From positions 60,809 to 124,808 of the forward strand of contig NZ_CABUOD010000010.1 of assembly GCF_902493135.1 (NCBI RefSeq): a DNA stretch of 64,000 nucleotides. The letters are read 5' to 3'. The stretch is from an uncultured Parabacteroides sp. GTDB lineage: Bacteria > Bacteroidota > Bacteroidia > Bacteroidales > Tannerellaceae. Of this stretch, positions 22,578 through 30,694 are shown in pieces. The position numbers and the translations under genes were made by a program. The number at the start of each line of letters is the position of its first letter. Position 1 is the stretch's first letter. Below the pieces are notes generated by a model. That model ran no database searches. It saw only the letters and a program-made list of their open reading frames with translations, and was not told where the DNA came from.

Positions 22578-24407
22578 ATGAGGAAATTAGTTTTCTTATT
22601 TGTTCTCTTTGCAACTTTCGGAGTGGTAGCCGGAGCGACGGATGTGACGTTCAAGGCTTCTGCTCCGGAAGCTGTCGTTATGGGAGAAACTTTCAGATTG
22701 TCGTACACGGTGAATGCGGAAGGTAAGGATATACGTGTACCGGAAATTCCGGACTTCGAGGTATTGATCGGGCCGTCTACTTCCACAAATATGAGTACCC
22801 AGATTATTAACGGTAAAATGACCACCGAAACGTCATTGACGTTTACCTATATCCTCCAACCGAAGAAAGAGGGTACTTTCAACATCGCGCCGGCAACAAT
22901 CAAGGTCAAAGGCGCCAATTACACATCTAACGCATTGGTTGTAAAAGTACTTCCTCCCGATAAGGCGGAAGAGGCTTCGGCGCAGGGCGGGGGAAATGCT
23001 TCTGCTTCTTCGGCTGTTGGCAAGAATGATCTTTTCATAACTGCCAATATTTCTAAGAAGAATGTCTATGAACAGGAAGGATTTCTGATTACCTATAAAT
23101 TGTATGCGAATCCAAGAAAGGCAAATGTGGTCGGTATTAATCAAGTAAAATTGCCGGAGTTTGAAGGGTTTTTGACTCAAGAAGTTGAATTGCCTCAAAA
23201 TCGGCAGTTGACATTGGAAAACTACAATGGGACGAACTATGGAACGATTATCATCAAACAAGCAGTGCTTTTTCCGCAGCGTTCCGGCAAAATAACGATA
23301 CCGAGCGGTAGTCTGGATGTCGCTATGCGTGTCCAGGTCCAGTCGCAAAGACCGAGAAGCGTTTTCGATTTCTTTGAAGATGCCGGATATGTGGATGTAA
23401 ATAGAACAGTTCCTATTTCTCCTGTCAGTATTGAAGTAAAACCGTTGCCTTCCGGTAAACCAGCCTCGTTCTCGGGTGCAGTCGGAAACTATTCGATGAC
23501 ATCCAGTATCAGTTCGAATAATGTAAAGACAGATGATGCGGTTACGATAAAAGTAACTATTTCCGGCAATGGGAACATCAAGTTGATAAAGAACCCGGAA
23601 GTTGTCTTCCCGAACGATTTCGACGTGTACGATCCGAAAGTGGAGGTAGACATCAAGACTACCACGGCTGGATCTTCCGGTACGAAGACGATCGAATACA
23701 TGGCCATCCCGCGTTATGCAGGCGATTTTGAAATTCCGGCTATCGCATTCTCTTATTTCGACACGAAGACCGATTCTTATAAGACGATTACATCCGAACC
23801 CTACAAGTTGCACGTAGAGCAGGGCAAGGGGGGGGGAACATCTCCTGTCGTTTCTAACTTCAGCAACAAGGAAAGCGTTAAGTACTTAGGCAAGGATATC
23901 CGCTACCTGAAAGTGAACGATATCCATTTTGTTCCGAATAATGAACTGTTCTTCGGTTCGTTCATGTACTATATGTGTTATTTGATCCCGTCAATACTGT
24001 TCGTAGTCTTTTTCTTCATCTACCGCAAGCAAGTGAAAGAGAATTCCAACTTGGCATTGGTGCGTACGAAGAAAGCCAATAAGATGGCTGTAAGACGTCT
24101 GAAAAATGCCGGCAAGTTGATGAAGGAAAACAAGAAAGAAGAATTCTATGACGAAGTGCTTCGCGCCTTGTGGGGCTACCTGAGCGACAAACTGAGCATC
24201 CCGCAGGCCAACCTGACAAAGGATAATGTCGAAACGGAACTGGCGAAATACGGTGTGGACGACGCTTTGATCAAAGAATTTATGGATATCCTGAACACGT
24301 GCGAGTTTGCCCGCTATGCTCCGGCACAGGCTTCGGATGCGATGGATAAGTTATATGAACTGACAGTGGATGCCATTGGCAAAATGGAAAATACAATTAA
24401 AAAGTAA
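22578..24407 (+). CDS. batD: BatD, membrane-anchored beta-sandwich protein
   Basis: A 609-residue oxygen-tolerance protein (Pfam BatD). A signal peptide (KLVFLFVLFATFGVVAGA) leads to a large periplasmic region of beta-sandwich repeats; VTFKASAPEAVVMGETFRLSYTV opens the first. A membrane helix lies near 465-485 (YLIPSILFVVFFFIY) and a helical cytoplasmic tail with KKEEFYDEVLRALWGYLSDKL closes the protein. That tail resembles the cytoplasmic domain of the 18635-19741 protein, suggesting an old duplication. A 49-base AT-rich repeat (22529-22577) separates it from batC. Confidence 0.92.
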   Translation: MRKLVFLFVLFATFGVVAGATDVTFKASAPEAVVMGETFRLSYTVNAEGKDIRVPEIPDFEVLIGPSTSTNMSTQIINGKMTTETSLTFTYILQPKKEGTFNIAPATIKVKGANYTSNALVVKVLPPDKAEEASAQGGGNASASSAVGKNDLFITANISKKNVYEQEGFLITYKLYANPRKANVVGINQVKLPEFEGFLTQEVELPQNRQLTLENYNGTNYGTIIIKQAVLFPQRSGKITIPSGSLDVAMRVQVQSQRPRSVFDFFEDAGYVDVNRTVPISPVSIEVKPLPSGKPASFSGAVGNYSMTSSISSNNVKTDDAVTIKVTISGNGNIKLIKNPEVVFPNDFDVYDPKVEVDIKTTTAGSSGTKTIEYMAIPRYAGDFEIPAIAFSYFDTKTDSYKTITSEPYKLHVEQGKGGGTSPVVSNFSNKESVKYLGKDIRYLKVNDIHFVPNNELFFGSFMYYMCYLIPSILFVVFFFIYRKQVKENSNLALVRTKKANKMAVRRLKNAGKLMKENKKEEFYDEVLRALWGYLSDKLSIPQANLTKDNVETELAKYGVDDALIKEFMDILNTCEFARYAPAQASDAMDKLYELTVDAIGKMENTIKK

Positions 24408-24411
24408 CGCG

Positions 24412-25179
24412 ATGAAGATGAATATAAATATGAAAAAGATCGTATTCTTCCTCCTGGTTCAATTCGTTGCCTTAGGTGCATTTGCTCAGGAGGCGGTGAT
24501 CAAAGAAGCGGAAGCTGCCTATACGAAAGAAGACTATGGCAAGGCTATCGAACTCTACGAAGGGCTTCTGAAAACGCATGGCGAATCGGCCGAGATTTAC
24601 TATAACTTAGGGAATGCCTATTATAAGGAGAACAAGATTGCTCCTGCCATCCTGAATTACGAGCGGGCTTTGTTGCTGGATCCGGGAGACGGGGATATCC
24701 GTTTCAACTTGCAGCTGGCACGTCAGAAGTCAGTCGATAAGATCGAGCCGGTGGGCGATTTCTTCCTCCACCGTTGGTTCGACAAGGTTCAGAACATGGG
24801 GGCTGCCGATTCGTGGGCGCAGACCGGTATCGTTTGCTTTATCCTGTTCATCGGATGCCTGATCCTGTTCTTCTTCTCCAAATGGATCCATTTGAAAAAG
24901 ATCGGGTTTTATCTGGGACTGGTATTCCTGGTGTTGGTCATCTTTGCCAATATCTTTGCCGGTAACCAGAAGGACGAGCTGGTAAACCGGAAGAGCGCCA
25001 TCGTGTTTGCTCCGACAGTGACAGTGAAAAGTTCTCCCGATGCAAGCGGAACCGACTTGTTTATTCTGCATGAAGGAACAAAAGTTTCCATCAAAAGCAA
25101 GTTGGGAGACTGGAATGAAATAGAAATGGAAGATGGAAATGTCGGATGGATGCCGAGCAAAGACATGGAAATCATTTAA
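24412..25179 (+). CDS. batE: BatE, TPR and SH3 membrane protein
   Basis: The last bat gene, 255 residues. The ATG at 24412, five bases after batD stops, was chosen; the frame is open further upstream but only inside batD. A signal peptide (IVFFLLVQFVALGAFAQ) is followed by TPR repeats (EAEAAYTKEDYGKAIELYEGLL, AEIYYNLGNAYYKENKIAPAI), two membrane helices (GIVCFILFIGCLILFFF and IGFYLGLVFLVLVIFANIFA) and a C-terminal bacterial SH3 domain (VKSSPDASGTDLFILHEGTKVSI to GNVGWMPSKDMEII). SH3 domains of this type often bind cell wall. Confidence 0.92.
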   Translation: MKMNINMKKIVFFLLVQFVALGAFAQEAVIKEAEAAYTKEDYGKAIELYEGLLKTHGESAEIYYNLGNAYYKENKIAPAILNYERALLLDPGDGDIRFNLQLARQKSVDKIEPVGDFFLHRWFDKVQNMGAADSWAQTGIVCFILFIGCLILFFFSKWIHLKKIGFYLGLVFLVLVIFANIFAGNQKDELVNRKSAIVFAPTVTVKSSPDASGTDLFILHEGTKVSIKSKLGDWNEIEMEDGNVGWMPSKDMEII

Positions 25180-25223
25180 AATTTATGATTTATGATTTAT
25201 CATCGACGCATAAATCATAAATT
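25180..25223. repeat. AT-rich inverted repeat after the bat operon
   Basis: AATTTATGATTTATG (25180-25194) and CATAAATCATAAATT (25209-25223) form perfect 15-bp arms around a 14-base loop, right behind the batE stop codon. It probably limits read-through from the bat operon into the PAP2 gene, although it has no G/C clamp and no long T tract. Confidence 0.6.
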
Positions 25224-25247
25224 GTAAATCACAAATCTCCTTTTTCA

Positions 25248-25940
25248 ATGGTTGAAAAAATACTGATTTACGAACGCGACGCGTTCTTTGCGCTTAACGG
25301 CAGCGACTCTGCTTTTCTGGATCGTTTTATGTGGATTTTCACAGGAAAGGCAGTTTGGCTGCCGTTGGCCTTTCTGATCCTGCTGGTCCTGATCTATAAA
25401 AAAAACTGGCGCGAATCCTTTCTGATCCTGTTGGCGATCGTATTGGTCGTTACGTTGTGCGACCAGTTTGCTTCCCATATCTGTAAGCCTATCTTTACCC
25501 GTTTCCGCCCGACTCATCATCCTGATTTTATGGATCAGGTGAAAACGGTCTTCGGATACCGGGGAGGACTTTACGGATTTATCTCCAGCCATGCTGCGAA
25601 CGCTTTCGGCTTCGCAACCCTTATGGCATTGATTATGCGGGATAAGCTGTTCGGTTGGACGATCTTTCTCTGGGCGGCCCTTACCGCTTATACGCGGGTT
25701 TATCTCGGAGTCCATTTCATTTCGGATATCGTGCCGGGTGCCATTTCGGGCGTGTTCTTCGGCTACCTGGTTTATAAGCTCTATTCTTTCAGCCGTTCAA
25801 AGCTATTGCCTGCGGCAGCGAACAACCGGGAACCGCTATATTCGAAGAAACGTATCCGTCTCATAGTCTATGCGATATATGTGACGATCCTGATTATTGT
25901 CATTTTTAATGTACCGCTTGCGGCTTGCCTGCACAAGTGA
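25248..25940 (+). CDS. PAP2-family membrane phosphatase
   Basis: A 230-residue inner-membrane phosphatase with five or six membrane helices and the three PAP2 signatures: KPIFTRFRP (KX6RP), SSHAANAFG (in place of PSGH) and RVYLGVHFISDIVPG (SRX5HX3D). Such enzymes remove phosphate from undecaprenyl pyrophosphate, phosphatidyl-glycerol phosphate or lipid A; Bacteroides LpxF is of this superfamily. Which lipid is used here cannot be told. The active site is on the periplasmic side. It lies 24 bases behind an AT-rich hairpin closing the bat operon. Confidence 0.85.
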   Translation: MVEKILIYERDAFFALNGSDSAFLDRFMWIFTGKAVWLPLAFLILLVLIYKKNWRESFLILLAIVLVVTLCDQFASHICKPIFTRFRPTHHPDFMDQVKTVFGYRGGLYGFISSHAANAFGFATLMALIMRDKLFGWTIFLWAALTAYTRVYLGVHFISDIVPGAISGVFFGYLVYKLYSFSRSKLLPAAANNREPLYSKKRIRLIVYAIYVTILIIVIFNVPLAACLHK

Positions 25941-25973
25941 TACATGTCGTAAAGCATAATTATTTACACGAAA

Positions 25974-25981
25974 TAATTTTG
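25974..25981 (+). promoter_or_regulatory. -7 element for the small HTH gene
   Basis: TAATTTTG matches TAnnTTTG. The transcript would begin near 25988 and carry a leader of about 68 bases before the ATG at 26056. The similar sequences CACGAAATAA at 25968 and 26011 flank the start region. Confidence 0.4.
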
Positions 25982-26055
25982 TTGCTGTAATTTATAATGA
26001 CTAAGTTAGTGGCACGAAATAAAACAAAGTAATTAACCTTCAAAATAAGGAAGCC

Positions 26056-26331
26056 ATGACAAGAACTATTACATTTAATGAACTTCGCAGACTGAAAGAC
26101 AGCCTGCCTGACGGAAGTACTCACCGTATTGCTGATGAACTGGGAATCTCTGTTGAAACGGTTCGCAACTACTTCGGCGGGCATAATTTTAAAGATGGCA
26201 AAAGTTGTGGAATACATATTGAACCGGGACCTGACGGAGGTCTGGTAGTATTGGACGATACCACAATATTCGAACGTGCTTTGCAGATACTTGCTGAAAA
26301 CGAAGAAGTATCGGAAGCACAGCAAGCGTAA
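26056..26331 (+). CDS. Small helix-turn-helix-like protein (91 aa)
   Basis: A 91-residue protein with its own promoter and a strong terminator, so a single-gene unit. Residues about 20-45 (THRIADELGISVETVRNYFGGHNF) look like a helix-turn-helix: a helix, a GIS turn and a recognition helix. The remainder has a glycine-rich beta hairpin (IHIEPGPDGGLVVLDDTTIF) and an acidic helical tail ending EVSEAQQA. I recognise it as a conserved small protein of Bacteroidales but know no function. DNA binding is inferred. Confidence 0.75.
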   Translation: MTRTITFNELRRLKDSLPDGSTHRIADELGISVETVRNYFGGHNFKDGKSCGIHIEPGPDGGLVVLDDTTIFERALQILAENEEVSEAQQA

Positions 26332-26351
26332 AGAAATTCATTCTCACAAAG

Positions 26352-26396
26352 AAATCCCATAGCTGAATCTAAAAAGACGCTGTGGGATTTTTTTTT
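26352..26396 (+). terminator. Intrinsic terminator
   Basis: AAATCCCATAGC (26352-26363) pairs with GCTGTGGGATTT (26379-26390) with one G-U pair, followed by a run of T to 26396. It closes the small HTH gene and separates it from the universal stress gene. Confidence 0.85.
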
Positions 26397-26446
26397 ACTC
26401 AACATTCAGTGATTTCCGATTGTTTAACTCATAAAAACACACGAGT

Positions 26447-27562
26447 ATGGAAGATAAATTAGTAACGTTAGCGATTCACACGTTCGAGAAAGCTCAGATT
26501 CTCAAGACGATGCTTGAAACAGAGGGGATTGAAGTCTACATACATAATGTAAACCAAATCCAACCGGTAGTTTCGGCTGGTGTACGTGTGCGAATTAAAG
26601 AAAGCGATCTGCCTCATGCCTTGCGTATCATCGAAGACAGCAAATGGCTCAGCGAAGATGCCGGACAAGAGGAAAAAGCCGGTCCGCAGGAAAAGAAGAT
26701 ATTGATACCGATAGACTTTTCCGACTACTCTATCAAAGCGTGTGAATTGGGAATCAACTATGCCCATAAAGTCGGAGCCGAAGTGATGATCATGCACGCT
26801 TATTTCAGTCCCTATTTCCCGTCCGCCATTCCGATGGGCGACACGCTGGCTTACCAGGTGAACGAGGAAGAGACGGCACAGAATGTCCTGAAGCGTGTCC
26901 AGATCGATATGGAAAACATCTGTACGTTGATCAGCCGCAAGATACACTCTGGCGAACTTCCCAAAGTGAAATACAATTATGTGCTCCGCGAAGGTTTGCC
27001 GGAAGAAGAGATCATCGCTTACAGCAAGGAATACCATCCGTCGTTGATCGTGATGGGGACTCGTGGAAAGAGCCAGAAAGACATGGATCTGATCGGCAGC
27101 GTCACGGGTGAAGTGATCGAGGTGAATAAGGTGCCCGTCCTGGCCATTCCTGAAAACGTGCCGTTTGATGATTTGGGCGAAGCCAAGAATATAGCCTTTG
27201 CCACTTCCTTCAACCAGCGCGACCTGGTGGCGTTCGATGAGTTTATGGAGATCATCAAACCGTACGATGTGCACATCCACCTGTTCAATATCTCGACAAG
27301 CAAAGACGAGTGGAATGAAATCCGCCTGACCGGAGTCAACGAGTATTTCAAGAAGCAGTATCCGGAGGCCCATATCACCCATACGGTGCTGGCCGATGGC
27401 GACCTGCTGCTGGCGATCGAAAAGTTTGTGCGGGACGAACATATCGATGTGATAGCGCTCAGCACCTATCGCCGGAATATCCTGGCACGCATGTTCAACC
27501 CCTCTATCGCCCGTAAGATGCTGTTCCACACCGACACACCGTTGCTGGTGATGCATGCTTGA
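26447..27562 (+). CDS. Universal stress protein with N-terminal DUF2007-like domain
   Basis: A 371-residue cytoplasmic protein. Residues 1-70 (VTLAIHTFEKAQILKTMLETEGIEVYIHN to LPHALRIIEDS) resemble the DUF2007 signal-transducing domain. Two UspA-like domains follow: the first (KKILIPIDFSDYSIKACELGINYAHKVGAEVMIMHAY to LIVMGTRGKSQKDMDLIGSVTGEVIEV) with a nucleotide-binding GX2GX9GS-like segment, the second, more diverged, from about 245 to the end. Such proteins are induced by stress or growth arrest. It lies alone, behind a terminator. Confidence 0.88.
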   Translation: MEDKLVTLAIHTFEKAQILKTMLETEGIEVYIHNVNQIQPVVSAGVRVRIKESDLPHALRIIEDSKWLSEDAGQEEKAGPQEKKILIPIDFSDYSIKACELGINYAHKVGAEVMIMHAYFSPYFPSAIPMGDTLAYQVNEEETAQNVLKRVQIDMENICTLISRKIHSGELPKVKYNYVLREGLPEEEIIAYSKEYHPSLIVMGTRGKSQKDMDLIGSVTGEVIEVNKVPVLAIPENVPFDDLGEAKNIAFATSFNQRDLVAFDEFMEIIKPYDVHIHLFNISTSKDEWNEIRLTGVNEYFKKQYPEAHITHTVLADGDLLLAIEKFVRDEHIDVIALSTYRRNILARMFNPSIARKMLFHTDTPLLVMHA

Positions 27563-27594
27563 GGCATAGTGATCTGAAGCAGGCCTGATTTGAG

Positions 27595-27653
27595 AGGTGT
27601 TCAGACACCTTGATCATGATCTTTTAGGCACGGATTACACATCTGTGCCTAAA
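27595..27653. repeat. Short copy of the GGCACGGATTACAC intergenic repeat
   Basis: AGGTGT/ACACCT form a small hairpin at 27595-27610, then TTTAGGCAC (27623-27631) pairs with GTGCCTAAA (27645-27653). The stretch TTTAGGCACGGATTACAC is shared with 56271-56288, and both copies have a GGTGT/ACACC hairpin element and a GATC-TGAT-type stretch close by. It lies between the convergent universal stress and histidine kinase genes and may serve as a bidirectional terminator. Confidence 0.65.
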
Positions 27654-27689
27654 TTATGGCTATTGGTGAACAGGATTTTGTTTTGAGAA

Positions 27690-29396
27690 TTATTCCGTTT
27701 CCGGATGCGTGACGGGGAGCGTACACCAGAACGTCGATCCTTTCCCCAGTTCCGATTCCGCTCCGATCTTGCCTCCCAAGTTCTGTATGATCAGCTCACA
27801 GATCGAAAGTCCCAGGCCGGTCCCTTGTACGAAGGCATCGAATTTGGCGAAACGTTCGAACACGTGCGGAAGGTCTTTTTTATCGATGCCTTTTCCGGTA
27901 TCGGTCACGAAGAAATAAACTTCTTTTTCATCCACTTCATATCCGGCCGTTATGGAACCTTCGGAGGTGTATTTGCAAGCATTGCTGATGAAATTGGACA
28001 GGACTTGTATCAGCCGGTTTTTTTCGGTATGCAGGATGAACGGTTCTCGGGGCAGCTCTAAAGATAGATGAACTCCTTCCTTTATTTTGAAGCGGAAGGT
28101 ATATGCCAGGTTCTGGAAGATGTCGCTGAGATTGACGTCCGAATACTTGAAATCCATCTGTCCGGATTCGATCTTCGACATATCCAGAATATCATTGATC
28201 AAGTGGAGGAGCAGGTCGTTATTTCCCTGTATGATCCGGCTGAATTCGGCCCTTTCTTCTTTGTTTTCTGTTTCGGCCATGAGCGAGGAGAAACCGACGA
28301 TGGCATTGAGGGGAGTCCGTATTTCATGGCTCATATTGGCAAGGAAAGCGCTTTTGAGGCGGTTCGACTCTTCGGCTTTTTCGCGCAGGCGGATTAGTTC
28401 CTCGTTATGTTTCTGTTCTGTGATGTCATGCTTGAGGCCGATGATGTGGGTGACTTGCCCTTCCTCGTTTTTCCGGTAAACGACACCTTGCATTTCAAAC
28501 CATTTGTATTCGTTCCGGAGTTCTGACCTTGTTCGTATTTGTATGATCATCAGTTGGCTGTTCCCATAAACCATATCGTCAATTCCATCGATCAGGAGGT
28601 CGCGGTCGGAAGGATGTATAAAATGCAGGAGTTCATCGATCCGTATCGAGCTGCGGGAAGCATAATATTGTTGTGCGAAATTATCGCTTACGTTAAATAC
28701 CTGCTTTGCGGCATCATATTCCCAAGGCATGATCTTGACGGCATTGAAGATAAAATCCAGCATTTGCTGGTTCTTTTCAAAATCTTGTTTCTGTTTCATT
28801 TCCTCGGAGATGTTGTGCTCCGTCCCGATGATATGGCCGATTTTCCCGGTCTCGTCTTGCAGGCCGATGGCATGTACGTCATACCAGTTTTCTTCTTCTT
28901 TGAAATTGAGGCGGAAGATTCCGCTGACCCTTTCTTGCTGGGCGGAGATTAATTTGTCGAAAAAGTCATCATATTTTTTGCGGTCTTTCGGATGTATCCG
29001 GTCTTTCATCTCTTTTTTCGTCATACCTTTTTCAGGGATCGTGGCACGGTGCAATGATCTGAATCTGTCTTTTTTGACATTGTAGCGCCATACGGACATA
29101 TAGCCGGCATCGAGTGCGATGGCCAGTTCGGTACGAATCTTACGCAGTTCTTTTTTGTGCCGACGTTCTTTCATTATATACAGGACGAGAAGGAAGGTCG
29201 TGAAACTGATCCCGGCAATTTCAAAAGGGTAAACCTCTAAAAACGACGGGCGTTCGGTGTATTCGCCGGTACCTGTGGTGTGTGCTTCCTGTTTGTGCCT
29301 GCTGAATATGGAACCGTTGGCAAGCATTGCATGGAATACGAAGATCAGAAGAAAGAAAACCCTATACTTATTCGTTTTATATGCAGAAATAGCCAT
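27690..29396 (-). CDS. PAS-domain sensor histidine kinase
   Basis: A 568-residue membrane kinase. An N-terminal hydrophobic segment (FFLLIFVFHAMLANG), a short outside stretch, and a second helix (FEIAGISFTTFLLVLYIM, about 52-70) place the rest in the cytoplasm. Two PAS domains lie at about 80-200 and 205-325, each followed by a PAC-like segment (GHIIGTEHNISEEM, THIIGLKHDITEQK). HisKA contains the phosphorylated His357 in NMSHEIRTPLNAIVGF, and the ATPase domain has NFISNACKYT (N box), DTGKGI (G1) and GTGLGLSI (G2). There is no receiver domain and no response regulator next door, so it is an orphan kinase; its partner is unknown. Confidence 0.92.
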   Translation of the reverse strand: MAISAYKTNKYRVFFLLIFVFHAMLANGSIFSRHKQEAHTTGTGEYTERPSFLEVYPFEIAGISFTTFLLVLYIMKERRHKKELRKIRTELAIALDAGYMSVWRYNVKKDRFRSLHRATIPEKGMTKKEMKDRIHPKDRKKYDDFFDKLISAQQERVSGIFRLNFKEEENWYDVHAIGLQDETGKIGHIIGTEHNISEEMKQKQDFEKNQQMLDFIFNAVKIMPWEYDAAKQVFNVSDNFAQQYYASRSSIRIDELLHFIHPSDRDLLIDGIDDMVYGNSQLMIIQIRTRSELRNEYKWFEMQGVVYRKNEEGQVTHIIGLKHDITEQKHNEELIRLREKAEESNRLKSAFLANMSHEIRTPLNAIVGFSSLMAETENKEERAEFSRIIQGNNDLLLHLINDILDMSKIESGQMDFKYSDVNLSDIFQNLAYTFRFKIKEGVHLSLELPREPFILHTEKNRLIQVLSNFISNACKYTSEGSITAGYEVDEKEVYFFVTDTGKGIDKKDLPHVFERFAKFDAFVQGTGLGLSICELIIQNLGGKIGAESELGKGSTFWCTLPVTHPETE

Positions 29397-29460
29397 GATC
29401 TTATTGTTATTGATTAATGTGTAACTGTGTTTTGAGGGTAAAGCTATAGTGGCGCGTTCC

Positions 29461-29544
29461 GGCGCCTTCTAAGGCGCTGTACAGCGCCGCCTGTGTTGGT
29501 CGACAGCGCCTTCTAAGGCGCTGAACGGCGCCTTAGAAGGCGCC
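29461..29544. repeat. Dense palindrome cluster (GGCGCCTT family)
   Basis: GGCGCCTTCTAAGGCGCTG (29461-29479), CAGCGCCTTCTAAGGCGCTG (29504-29523) and GGCGCCTTAGAAGGCGCC (29527-29544) are variants of one palindromic unit, and 29473-29488 is a perfect 16-base palindrome (GGCGCTGTACAGCGCC). Together they can fold into alternative hairpins or a cruciform. It lies directly behind the stop of the HU-HIG gene and ahead of the histidine kinase, with much higher GC than its surroundings. Confidence 0.8.
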
Positions 29545-29551
29545 GGGGATT

Positions 29552-30337
29552 TTATAACTCTCCGGGGCGTTCATCTTCTCCTCCCCCGTTGCCAACTGTC
29601 AGTTGGTAGGGATAACGGTTACGACGTACTTCTTTCAGCAAACTGCCCTTTTTGCCGCCCGAAAAGCGTGTCGCTACTTCTAAGTAATAAGTGCCATCGG
29701 CCAATTGCGGGATAAGCATTGAGAAGTTTGACGGATCGTTGCGGGAGAGGGAAGTTTTGGAAACGGCTGTTTCTGCCTTCGTTTCGGTGTTGACGAAAAA
29801 GAATCCGACGGGATCGCTTTCTTCGCCGTCAATCTTGGTACGTTCGCCTTTGCCGTTGAGAAGGCCGCCGGGAGTCAGTTTGTCATTAATCGTGCCACTG
29901 GTGATATCTGTAATCTCCTTGATCGTTGGCAGGTTGACTGCAATCTCGCCGATAATGACGCTGATCTTTTTCAGATCTTCCTTGATTTCCGCCCGGACAG
30001 AGGTGCGGAGCGTGACGCTGTTGACTGCTGGATCGAACGACGGTCTGGTGCCGATGAGCGGACCGTCGACGCCGATCGAGTTGTTGGTAAAACCGAATTC
30101 GACGGTAGAAGAGGAGTAGACTTCTTCCTTGGCTGTCTCGAATAAATCCATATACATCGACTCGTATTGGGCGGCAGTGTATTTGCTGCCCTTGTTGGCG
30201 GTCAATTTACAAATGTCTTTGATGGAGCGGTTTGCAAGGTATGTGACGTTGAAATTGTAGTCGTCATCACGTTCGGTTAGCATCAGAGGAGTCAGTGTGC
30301 CGGTAATGCTGTGCATCTTGGGATCTTTTTCTGCCAT
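29552..30337 (-). CDS. HU-HIG / DUF4469 family protein
   Basis: A 261-residue protein with no signal peptide. Residues 1-130 resemble the HU-HIG domain, an HU/IHF-like fold reported in gut Bacteroidales (MHSITGTLTPLMLTERDDDYNFNV to VTLRTSVRAEIKEDLK); the C-terminal part (about 160-255) is an Ig-like DUF4469 domain ending with EVRRNRYPYQLTVGNGGGEDERPG. DNA binding is inferred from the fold. The start ATG at 30337 lies 19 bases from a 15-bp inverted repeat that bounds a probable invertible promoter segment (30356-30645), so the expression may be switched on and off. Confidence 0.8.
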   Translation of the reverse strand: MAEKDPKMHSITGTLTPLMLTERDDDYNFNVTYLANRSIKDICKLTANKGSKYTAAQYESMYMDLFETAKEEVYSSSTVEFGFTNNSIGVDGPLIGTRPSFDPAVNSVTLRTSVRAEIKEDLKKISVIIGEIAVNLPTIKEITDITSGTINDKLTPGGLLNGKGERTKIDGEESDPVGFFFVNTETKAETAVSKTSLSRNDPSNFSMLIPQLADGTYYLEVATRFSGGKKGSLLKEVRRNRYPYQLTVGNGGGEDERPGEL

Positions 30338-30355
30338 AATAGAATTGCGTTATTG

Positions 30356-30645
30356 AGTTCTTGATGGACTATGGTATTACTGAAATAATTGAAAAAACAA
30401 GTTCCCGGAACCGCCTGCAGACTATGTTTTGTGCAAAGATGTTAACCGGCCGTTTCTGTTTAGTATAAAATTAGGTTATCGTTTCAGGTCTGAAATACCG
30501 AAATAGGACAATTATTCGGGTCTCCGGGATAAGGGGATAAAAAAGAAATTATGCGATAGATTTTAATTTTAAAGGGAGATTGAGCTATTGTAAGTGGAAA
30601 ACATTTATCTTTGTCCTCATTAATAACCTGAGTCCATCAAGAACT
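30356..30645. repeat. Probable invertible promoter segment bounded by inverted repeats
   Basis: AGTTCTTGATGGACT at 30356-30370 is the exact reverse complement of AGTCCATCAAGAACT at 30631-30645. Each repeat is itself an imperfect dyad (AGTTC-N5-GGACT), the form of a site-specific recombinase crossover site. No gene lies between them. The only strong promoter element inside, TATCTTTG at 30606-30613, faces right, away from the HU-HIG gene. No recombinase gene is in the window. The rest of the 357-base gap 30338-30694 shows nothing else. Confidence 0.65.
30606..30613 (+). promoter_or_regulatory. -7 element inside the invertible segment (faces right)
   Basis: TATCTTTG matches TAnnTTTG. TTG triplets lie 15 and 23 bp upstream, neither at the ideal distance. 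In this orientation it would read out through the right repeat into the 3' end of the glycosyltransferase gene as antisense RNA; after inversion it would face the HU-HIG gene with a leader of about 44 bases. Confidence 0.5.
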
Positions 30646-30694
30646 AACGTATTTGTTTATAATGTAATATTGTTTTTATCTGTCCTATTTTTAA

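Noticed and set aside
26468..27556. 362-codon minus-strand frame opposite the universal stress gene
   Set aside because: Shadow; no domain, His- and Phe-rich, while the plus strand shows Usp motifs.
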